In this document: positions 1 through 4,651 of the stretch, one piece after another
Numbering within the stretch: the first letter of the stretch is position 1
Layout: the number at the start of each line of letters is the position of its first letter
NCBI GenBank assembly: GCA_002391525.1
Contig: DGFE01000202.1
Span: 1-5,979 of the forward strand
Source: Competibacteraceae bacterium UBA3908
GTDB taxonomy: Bacteria > Pseudomonadota > Gammaproteobacteria > Competibacterales > Competibacteraceae
Direction of reading: 5' to 3'
Length of the DNA stretch: 5,979 bases
The notes under the pieces: model-generated
Told to the model about the DNA's origin: nothing
Database searches by the model: none
The model's input: only the letters and a program-made list of their open reading frames with translations
Program-made: the position numbers and the translations under genes

Positions 1-2187
1 CTCAAAATCTTCACCGAAAAGGCATACCTGGATTATTCCATGTACGTCATTCTGGACCGGGCACTGCCCCACATCGGCGATGGCTTGAAGCCCGTGCAGC
101 GGCGCATCGTCTACGCCATGTCCGAACTCGGTTTGTCGGCCACCGCCAAGCACAAAAAATCCGCCCGCACGGTCGGCGACGTTTTAGGCAAATACCACCC
201 GCACGGCGATCTGGCCTGCTACGAAGCCATGGTGCTGATGGCGCAGCCGTTCTCCTACCGCTATCCGCTGGTGGACGGGCAGGGCAACTGGGGTTCGCCG
301 GACGATCCCAAATCCTTCGCCGCCATGCGCTACACCGAGGCGCGGTTGTCGCCGTTCGCCCAGGTGCTGCTGGCGGAACTGGGCCAGGGGACGGTGGACT
401 GGACGCCCAACTTCGACGGCACGCTGGACGAACCGGTGCTGCTGCCGGCCCGCCTGCCGCACGTGCTGCTGAACGGCGCGACCGGTATCGCCGTCGGCAT
501 GGCCACCGACATCCCGCCGCACAATCTCGGCGAAGTCGCGACGGCCTGCGTCCATCTGCTGGATCAACCCGACTGTGATCTGGACGCGCTGTGCGAACTC
601 GTACCCGCCCCGGATTTTCCCGGCGGCGCGGAAGTCATCACCCCCCGCGAGGAGCTACGGAAGCTGTATCAGACCGGCAACGGCGCGGTGCGGATGCGCG
701 CCCGCTTCGAGCGGGAAAACGGCGATGTCGTCATCACCGCCCTGCCGCATCAGACATCCGGGGCGCGGATCATGGAACAGATCGCCGCGCAAATGCGCGA
801 TAAAAAACTGCCGATGGTCGAGGATTTGCGCGACGAATCCGACCACGAGAATCCAACCCGGCTGGTGCTGGCGTTGCGCTCCAACCGGGTGGACGTGGAC
901 TTGCTGATGGATCACCTGTTCGCCACCACCGATCTGGAAAAGAGTTACCGCGTCAACCTGAACATGATCGGTCTGGATGGCCGGCCGCAGGTCAAGAACC
1001 TCAAGCAGATTCTCGAAGAATGGCTGCGCTATCGAATCGCCACGGTGCGCCGGCGGCTGGAGTACCGGCTGAATCAGGTCGAACAACGTCTGCATATCCT
1101 GGATGGCTTGTTGATCGCTTATCTGAATCTGGACGAAGTGATCCGCATCCTGCGCACCGAGGACAAGCCCAAGCCGGTGTTGATGGCCCGCTTCCAACTG
1201 TCCGACGTTCAGGCCGAGGCGATTCTGGAAACCAAGCTGCGCCATCTGGCCCGGCTGGAGGAGATGAAACTGCGCGGCGAACAGGATGAATTACGCAAGG
1301 AACGGGAGCAGTTGCAGCAGTTACTGGGTTCCGAAAAACGGTTGAAGACGCTGATCCGCAAGGAGATTCAGGAAGACGCCAAGCGGTATGCCGATCCCCG
1401 CCGCTGCCCCTTGGTCGAACGGCGGGCGGCCCAGACATTGGACGAAACCAGCCTGACCCCGAGCGAGCCGATGGTGGTGGTGCTGTCGCAAAAAGGCTGG
1501 GTGCGAGCGGCCAAGGGGCGCGAAATCGATGCGACGGCGTTGAGCTACAAGGCCGGCGACGGCTTTCTCGATCAGGCGCAGGGTCGCAGCAATCAGTCGG
1601 CGGTATTTTTGGATACGACGGGGCGAACCTACACCCTGCCGGTGGCGGGACTGGCCTCGGCGCGCGGTTACGGCGAGCCGCTGACCGGCAAGCTCAGCCC
1701 GCCGGATGGAGCCCGCTTCGTCAGCGTGCTATTGGGGAATCCCGAGGACCTCTATCTGCTGTCCACCGATGCCGGTTACGGTTTTATCTGCACCTTCGAC
1801 GATCTGGTGTCCCGGAACAAGGCCGGCAAGCTGGTGTTGACCGTGCCGGACGGAGCGCGGATCTTGCCGCCGCTGCCGGTCGCGAACCTGGACACCGACC
1901 GGTTGGCGGCGGTCGGCAGCGGCGGGCGATTGCTGGTATTTCCCGTGAGCGATCTACCGCGCTTGCCCAAGGGCAAGGGCAATAAAATCATCGACCTGCC
2001 GGGCGAAGAATCCTTAGTGGTCCTGGCTTTGGTGCCGCCGGGCAAGGGAGTGGTGCTGACCGCCGGCAAGCGCGATCTGAAGCTCAAGCCCGCCGATCTG
2101 GAAAATTATGCCGGTGAGCGAGGCAGGCGGGGTAAACCGCTGCCGCGCGGGTTTCAGCGGGTGGAACGACTGGCCGTGGCCGAGTGA
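1..2187 (+). CDS. parC: DNA topoisomerase IV subunit A (ParC), 5' end cut by the window
   Basis: Cuts and rejoins DNA as the A subunit of topoisomerase IV (with ParE), unlinking replicated chromosomes in the cytoplasm. The frame is open from base 1; 13 residues (ending YLDYS) precede the Met at 40 and match the ParC N-terminus, so Met40 is not the start and roughly 10-15 residues lie outside. Counting from Met40 (E. coli residue 23), the winged-helix segment SARTVGDVLGKYHPHGD is at 41-57, and the catalytic Tyr of AAMRYTE is residue 98 (codon 331-333; E. coli Tyr120). GIAVGMATDIPPHN, DLRDESDHENPTR and LFATTDLEKSYR follow, then a coiled-coil stretch near residues 410-450. The C-terminal half carries pinwheel repeats (VLSQKGWVRAAKG, SARGYGEPLTGKL, DAGYGFICTF, FPVSDLP). 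KGKGNKIIDLP and GERGRRG near the end are ParC rather than GyrA hallmarks; no GyrA box QRRGGKG is seen. The tail is slightly shorter than in E. coli. The Ser80 position is Leu (codon 211-213). Confidence 0.97.
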   Translation, partial: LKIFTEKAYLDYSMYVILDRALPHIGDGLKPVQRRIVYAMSELGLSATAKHKKSARTVGDVLGKYHPHGDLACYEAMVLMAQPFSYRYPLVDGQGNWGSPDDPKSFAAMRYTEARLSPFAQVLLAELGQGTVDWTPNFDGTLDEPVLLPARLPHVLLNGATGIAVGMATDIPPHNLGEVATACVHLLDQPDCDLDALCELVPAPDFPGGAEVITPREELRKLYQTGNGAVRMRARFERENGDVVITALPHQTSGARIMEQIAAQMRDKKLPMVEDLRDESDHENPTRLVLALRSNRVDVDLLMDHLFATTDLEKSYRVNLNMIGLDGRPQVKNLKQILEEWLRYRIATVRRRLEYRLNQVEQRLHILDGLLIAYLNLDEVIRILRTEDKPKPVLMARFQLSDVQAEAILETKLRHLARLEEMKLRGEQDELRKEREQLQQLLGSEKRLKTLIRKEIQEDAKRYADPRRCPLVERRAAQTLDETSLTPSEPMVVVLSQKGWVRAAKGREIDATALSYKAGDGFLDQAQGRSNQSAVFLDTTGRTYTLPVAGLASARGYGEPLTGKLSPPDGARFVSVLLGNPEDLYLLSTDAGYGFICTFDDLVSRNKAGKLVLTVPDGARILPPLPVANLDTDRLAAVGSGGRLLVFPVSDLPRLPKGKGNKIIDLPGEESLVVLALVPPGKGVVLTAGKRDLKLKPADLENYAGERGRRGKPLPRGFQRVERLAVAE

Positions 2188-2777
2188 GTCCGCCACCACC
2201 ACAGCCGATAGCCCAGCAACACGCCGAGCAATCCGCCATACAGCAAGGGTTCGGTGTGGTCGGCCTTGACCAGCCAGAAATAGTGCAGCACGCCGAGCGC
2301 GCCGATGAGATAGACCAAGCGGTGCAAGCGCTGCCAGTTTCGTCCCAACCGCTTGATCATCCCGTTGGTGGAGGTGACCGCCAGCGGGATCAGCAGCAAC
2401 CAGCCCGTGAAGCCGACCGTAATGTACGGGCGTTCGGCCACATCCTCGATGATCGACGCCAGATCGAAAAACTGGTCGAAAATCAAATACACGCCGAAGT
2501 GCAGGCAGACGTAGAAGAACGCGAATAGCCCCAGCGTTCGCCGGAATCGTTGCAGCCAGTTCCAGCCGGTCAGCCGCCGCAGCGGGGTCACCGCCAGCGT
2601 CAGCAGCAGGAAGCGCAGGCTCCAGTCGCCGGTGCGGTGGCTGAGCGTCTCGACCGGGTTGGCGCCCAGTTGATCTTGCCAACCCAGCCAGAGGATCCAG
2701 GCCAGTGGCAACAGGCTGACGCCGAAAATCAGCGGCTTGCCGATGCGCGAAAGCTGACGGTTTTGTTGCGGCGTCAT
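2154..2777 (-). CDS. msrQ: MsrQ (YedZ), haem-b membrane subunit of the MsrPQ methionine sulfoxide reductase
   Basis: Inner-membrane haem-b protein that passes electrons from the respiratory chain or flavin reductase to periplasmic MsrP, which repairs oxidised methionines. The 207-residue length matches the family (about 200-210). About six hydrophobic segments are visible (near residues 15-33, 53-66, 83-102, 121-136, 153-169, 176-194). The expected haem-ligand histidines are His93 (FYVCLHFGVYL), His152 (NWQRLHRLVYL) and His165 (GVLHYFWLVK). RRTLGLFAFFY, ERPYITVGFTGW and PLAVTSTNGMIKRLGRNWQ are typical MsrQ signatures. I chose the ATG at 2777-2775 because it gives MTPQQNRQLSRIGKP; an in-frame TTG at 2843 would push translation through the terminator hairpin at 2810-2830. 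No good Shine-Dalgarno sequence is seen upstream. No msrP lies beside it, although the two are usually adjacent. The end overlaps parC tail to tail by 34 bp, and the start is 24 bp after a terminator, with no promoter between. Confidence 0.93.
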   Translation of the reverse strand: MTPQQNRQLSRIGKPLIFGVSLLPLAWILWLGWQDQLGANPVETLSHRTGDWSLRFLLLTLAVTPLRRLTGWNWLQRFRRTLGLFAFFYVCLHFGVYLIFDQFFDLASIIEDVAERPYITVGFTGWLLLIPLAVTSTNGMIKRLGRNWQRLHRLVYLIGALGVLHYFWLVKADHTEPLLYGGLLGVLLGYRLWWWRTHSATASRSTR

Positions 2778-2801
2778 GACGGTGGTGGTTGAGAATACTC
2801 G

Positions 2802-2830
2802 AAAAAAAAGCCGGAACCTCAGGTTCCGGC
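2802..2830 (-). terminator. intrinsic terminator of small RNA 2, just upstream of msrQ
   Basis: Minus-strand stem GCCGGAACC (2830-2822) pairs with GGTTCCGGC (2818-2810) around the loop TGA, followed by eight T residues (2809-2802). Nine perfect pairs and a long T run make it strong, and it is only 24 bp before the msrQ start codon. Compared with the first terminator, the bases that differ in the inner stem differ on both arms, so pairing is preserved. Confidence 0.92.
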
Positions 2831-2850
2831 AAGTAACCACCAAAGGAAGG
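2825..2850 (-). repeat. direct repeat core, copy 2 (within small RNA 2)
   Basis: Minus-strand CCTTCCTTTGGTGGTTACTT followed by GCCGGA. It matches copy 1 at 22 of 26 positions, against essentially unrelated sequence farther 5'. The copies sit about 134 bp apart in the same orientation and at the same place relative to promoter and terminator, which indicates duplication of a whole RNA cassette. Confidence 0.88.
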
Positions 2851-2884
2851 TGTGGAGAAGAAACATCTTAACGATGTCGGGCAT

Positions 2885-2914
2885 AGAATAAACAATGATG
2901 CTGCACTGCGTCAA
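2885..2914 (-). promoter_or_regulatory. sigma70-type promoter of small RNA 2
   Basis: On the minus strand, -35 TTGACG lies at 2914-2909 and -10 TATTCT at 2890-2885 with 18 bp between. It begins 19 bp after the T tract of the first terminator, so the second RNA appears to be an independent transcription unit. It is somewhat weaker by sequence than the first promoter (18-bp spacing, no AT-rich upstream tract). Confidence 0.7.
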
Positions 2915-2933
2915 GCTGTTTTGCGGATGCAAC

Positions 2934-2964
2934 AAAAAAAGCCGGAGCGATTTGCTGCTCCGGC
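2934..2964 (-). terminator. intrinsic terminator of small RNA 1
   Basis: Minus-strand stem GCCGGAGC (2964-2957) pairs with GCTCCGGC (2948-2941) around the 8-nt loop AGCAAATC, followed immediately by seven T residues (2940-2934). The other strand has no T tract after the stem, so the signal acts only on minus-strand transcription. Confidence 0.9.
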
Positions 2965-2984
2965 AAACAACCACCAAAGGAGGA
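2959..2984 (-). repeat. direct repeat core, copy 1 (within small RNA 1)
   Basis: Minus-strand TCCTCCTTTGGTGGTTGTTT followed by GCCGGA, the partner of the copy at 2825-2850. The invariant centre is TCCTTTGGTGGTT. The opposite strand reads AAAGGAGG, a perfect Shine-Dalgarno sequence, which shows how closely the RNA resembles the 16S anti-Shine-Dalgarno end. Confidence 0.88.
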
Positions 2985-3020
2985 TTTTGAGGACAACATT
3001 CATGATGAATATTGCGGTGC

Positions 3021-3049
3021 AGTATAAAATCGACAGGGTGCGAGGTCAA
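3021..3049 (-). promoter_or_regulatory. sigma70-type promoter of small RNA 1
   Basis: On the minus strand, -35 TTGACC lies at 3049-3044 and -10 TATACT at 3026-3021 with the optimal 17-bp spacing. Each hexamer is one base from consensus (TTGACA, TATAAT). Transcription would start about 7-8 bases downstream, at 3014-3013. This is the best promoter in the window. Confidence 0.82.
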
Positions 3050-3051
3050 GG

Positions 3052-3084
3052 GTGATTTTGAAATAAGGTTATAATTAAATCATT
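3052..3084 (-). promoter_or_regulatory. AT-rich UP-element-like tract upstream of the small RNA 1 promoter
   Basis: Directly upstream of the -35 hexamer the minus strand is almost free of G and C: ATGATTTAATTATAACC is followed by TTATTTCAAAATC. This contrasts sharply with the surrounding GC-rich DNA and fits a binding site for the RNA polymerase alpha C-terminal domain, which would make the promoter strong. It could instead bind an AT-preferring regulator; the role is inferred from composition and position only. Confidence 0.45.
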
Positions 3085-3217
3085 AGGTTAAACGGTTTTT
3101 TCCCATCCGCGATCAGATGGCGGGTTTTCACGCTTCTCCATTGCGAGACGGCGCGAGCAAAATCCGCGTCAACTGACCGGCTGCGGAATCGCGCCTTCTT
3201 CCGCCTAGGCACAATTT

Positions 3218-4225
3218 TCAACCATGCCGCAGCACGATCTTGCCCATCTGGTCGGCGGCCAGCAGCCGTTGGTGGGCGATTGCCGCCTCGTCGAGCCCGA
3301 AAATCCGGTCGATCACCGGTTCGACCCGCTGTTCGGCGACAAACCGCAGCATGGCCGCGAATTCCGCCGGTGAGCCCATGGTGGAGCCGATGATCCGTAC
3401 CTGTCGGAAAAACAACCGGACCATGTCCAGTCCCTTGGGTGGATTGCCGGCGGTCGCGCCGTACACGACGAAGCGCCCGGCGGGTTTGAGCACGGAGAAG
3501 TAGTCCTGGAACGCTGGACCGCCGGTCCCATCCACGATCACATCCACGCCGCCCGTCAGCTCGGCCAGACGCTTGGCCCAGCCCTCCGCGCGATAGTCGA
3601 CGCCGGCGGTCGCGCCCAGGCGGCGAGCCTGCTCCAGTTTGGCGGCGTTGCCGCTGGTCACGAAAACCCGCGCGCCCAGCGCCACCGCCCATTTCAGCGC
3701 GAAGGTCGCCACCCCGCCGCCGATGCCGGTCACCAGGACCGTTTCCCCCGGTTGCGCCGCCGCTTGCGTCGTGAGCGCCCGCCAGGCGGTCAGCCCGGCC
3801 AGCGGCAGGGCGGCGGCCTGTTCCCAGTTCAGGAAAGTCGGCTTGGGAAACACGTGGCCAGCGGGAACGCAAAGGTATTCGGCGAACGTGCCAGGATCCG
3901 GCATACCCAGGATCCGGAAGGTGGGACTCGGGAAGCGAGGATCCGCGCCCCAGTCATAGGCGGGGTAGACGACCACCGCCTGGCCCAGCAGATCCGCTGG
4001 CGCTTCCGGTCCGAGTTGATCCACCACGCCGGCACCATCCGATCCCATAATGCACGGCAGCCGGATACCCGGATACTGGCCGAGCGTGATCCAGACATCG
4101 CGGCGGTTGAGCGCCGAGGCGTGGAGGCGGACGCGAACCTGGCCCGGACCGGGTTCCGGAGTCGGGGTGTCGATGAGGCGCAACTGCTCGGGGCCACCGA
4201 GCTGGGAAAGGACGACGGCTTTCAT
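3218..4225 (-). CDS. NAD(P)H:quinone oxidoreductase-like medium-chain dehydrogenase/reductase
   Basis: A 335-residue MDR-superfamily protein, a normal length, probably cytosolic and using NADPH to reduce quinones or enone/aldehyde-type substrates. The GroES-like catalytic domain comes first (MKAVVLSQLGGPEQL; ASALNRRDVWITLGQYP near 36-52; GSDGAGVVDQLG at 61-72). The Rossmann domain has VLVTGIGGGVATFALKWA at 163-180 with the dinucleotide loop GIGGG at 167-171, and Ser191 rather than an acidic residue after the second strand, which favours NADPH. The catalytic-zinc Cys position is Asn40, and the lobe around 90-108 lacks the four structural-zinc cysteines (only Cys58 and Cys119 occur), so it should bind no zinc, despite the common 'zinc-binding dehydrogenase' label. 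The ATG at 4225-4223 is preceded by AAGGA with 9-nt spacing, a good ribosome-binding site. The substrate cannot be read from sequence. It appears monocistronic: no clear terminator follows, and 168 bp separate it from the small RNA 1 promoter. Confidence 0.9.
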   Translation of the reverse strand: MKAVVLSQLGGPEQLRLIDTPTPEPGPGQVRVRLHASALNRRDVWITLGQYPGIRLPCIMGSDGAGVVDQLGPEAPADLLGQAVVVYPAYDWGADPRFPSPTFRILGMPDPGTFAEYLCVPAGHVFPKPTFLNWEQAAALPLAGLTAWRALTTQAAAQPGETVLVTGIGGGVATFALKWAVALGARVFVTSGNAAKLEQARRLGATAGVDYRAEGWAKRLAELTGGVDVIVDGTGGPAFQDYFSVLKPAGRFVVYGATAGNPPKGLDMVRLFFRQVRIIGSTMGSPAEFAAMLRFVAEQRVEPVIDRIFGLDEAAIAHQRLLAADQMGKIVLRHG

Positions 4226-4234
4226 GAAGTGGTT

Positions 4235-4239
4235 TCCTT
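4235..4239 (-). promoter_or_regulatory. ribosome-binding site of the quinone-reductase-like gene
   Basis: Minus-strand AAGGA ends 9 nt before the ATG at 4225 and fixes the chosen start. Confidence 0.7.
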
Positions 4240-4446
4240 GAGGTGTTGAGATGTGGTTTGTTTTCGTCAGGCCATGCCGCTCCTGAAAAGGCGCGTGTGG
4301 TCAGACTGGCGGACGCGGTTGGTTCCAGAATTTTCAGTCCATGATACCCATCGGATCAATGTTGGTGGCGGGCCGGTTGCTGCCCCGCCGCGCATCTTTC
4401 ATTCACTTCCCGCCAAAATGTTCTAACTTTAACTAAGCGAGCGCCG

Positions 4447-4510
4447 GCGGGAGCGATCCCGCTACGGGTTGAACGCATGCTCCAGGGAGCGTGCGGCGAA
4501 GATCTCCGCC
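4447..4510. repeat. cluster of three inverted repeats upstream of the GltD-like gene
   Basis: Three elements follow one another. First is GCGGGA-GCGA-TCCCGC (4447-4462), a perfect 6-bp stem with a 4-base loop. Second is a 9-bp stem with one T-G pair (4474-4482 with 4487-4495) around CAGG. Third is GGCGAAGATCTCCGCC (4495-4510), a 16-bp palindrome with one mismatch. No T tract follows any of them, so they are not ordinary intrinsic terminators. They may fold in a 5' leader RNA or be protein-binding sites; no function is shown. Confidence 0.5.
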
Positions 4511-4651
4511 CTCTGTGAAACGGCATGGCCCTGCGCATACTTGACAATGTCGGGAACGACTGCGGTCGGCGGTGCCGATAGCCAGCTCGTTTCCGTCTCC
4601 AGGGGCGGAAGATTACCTCTCACTTCCAGACGATCACTGAAGAGAAGCACG

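Larger units (their letters stand above)
2802..2877 (-). ncRNA. predicted small RNA 2 (sibling, msrQ-proximal), about 76 nt
   Basis: Predicted from signals only. A sigma70-like promoter (TTGACG, 18 bp, TATTCT) ends at 2885, placing the transcript start near 2877-2878. An intrinsic terminator ends in eight T residues at 2809-2802. The RNA would have a unique 5' half of about 30 nt, a pyrimidine-rich stretch (CUUCUCCACACCUUCCUUU), GGUGGUUACUU, then the terminator stem. CACC/GGUG could pair around the loop UUCCUUU, exposing it. From the CCTTCC onward it matches small RNA 1 at 22 of 26 positions. Alternatives are an attenuated leader of msrQ, or an mRNA for a 15-residue peptide (ATG at 2866-2864, stop at 2821-2819, MFLLHTFLWWLLAGT) that has no convincing ribosome-binding site. 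I do not recognise a named RNA family. Confidence 0.66.
2934..3013 (-). ncRNA. predicted small RNA 1 (sibling, promoter-distal to msrQ), about 80 nt
   Basis: Predicted from a near-consensus sigma70 promoter (TTGACC, 17 bp, TATACT) with an AT-rich upstream stretch, putting the start near A3013, and from an intrinsic terminator whose seven-T tract is at 2940-2934. The RNA would have a unique 5' half of about 25-30 nt, the core UCCUCCUUUGGUGG, UUGUUU, then an 8-bp terminator stem. CCUCC and GGUGG can form a weak hairpin around UUU. It contains CCUCCUU, seven bases identical to the anti-Shine-Dalgarno end of 16S rRNA, so pairing with ribosome-binding sites of target mRNAs is plausible. An overlapping frame (ATG 3003-3001, MNVVLKILLWWLFAGAA) runs through the terminator to 2911 and lacks a Shine-Dalgarno sequence, so I favour a regulatory RNA over a coding one. 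Confidence 0.7.
4226..4651 (+). other. 426-bp divergent intergenic region, no convincing gene
   Basis: This lies between the divergent reductase gene (minus) and the GltD-like gene (plus), so it should hold the promoters of both. I could not identify a convincing one: TTGACA at 4541-4546 has no -10 element at the right distance. Short open frames crossing it on either strand have no family resemblance or ribosome-binding site. What stands out is a series of inverted repeats between 4447 and 4510. The GAAGAGAAG stretch near 4638-4646 is only a weak ribosome-binding site for the gene at 4652. Confidence 0.6.

Noticed and set aside
2014..2895. Long open frame of 293 codons on the minus strand
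   Set aside because: It overlaps msrQ in another frame, runs through both parC and the terminator hairpin, and shows low-complexity Ala/Arg-rich composition typical of GC-rich shadow frames.
2802..2984. Two similar repeats as the start of a CRISPR array
   Set aside because: Only two copies, about 134 bp apart, each embedded in a promoter-terminator unit, and no cas genes nearby.
2852..3055. Plus-strand open frame from GTG 2852, and a 17-codon frame from ATG 3001 preceded by GAGGA
   Set aside because: Both are antisense to the RNA cassettes. The Shine-Dalgarno-like AAAGGAGG is just the complement of the RNA core, and no plus-strand promoter is visible.
3101..3128. CCATC/GATGG hairpin as a terminator for the quinone-reductase-like gene
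   Set aside because: On the minus strand it is followed by GAAAAAACC rather than T residues, and the 5-bp stem is weak; on the plus strand there is no upstream gene to terminate.
3075..3872. Minus-strand open frame of 265 codons
   Set aside because: Shadow of the quinone-reductase-like gene, Arg/Gly-rich, with no recognisable motif; its tail simply continues through the intergenic region.
4342..4358. TGATACCCATCGGATCA as an FNR/CRP-like operator
   Set aside because: Only the outer four bases are symmetric and the spacing does not fit TTGAT-N4-ATCAA.
4367..4389. GGCGGG...CCCGCC hairpin as a terminator
   Set aside because: The 11-base loop and lack of a T tract on either strand make it unconvincing; such stems are common by chance in GC-rich DNA.
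4541..4563. TTGACA as a -35 element for the GltD-like gene
   Set aside because: At 16-18 bp downstream the sequence is GC-rich (around GCGGTCGG) with nothing resembling a -10 hexamer.
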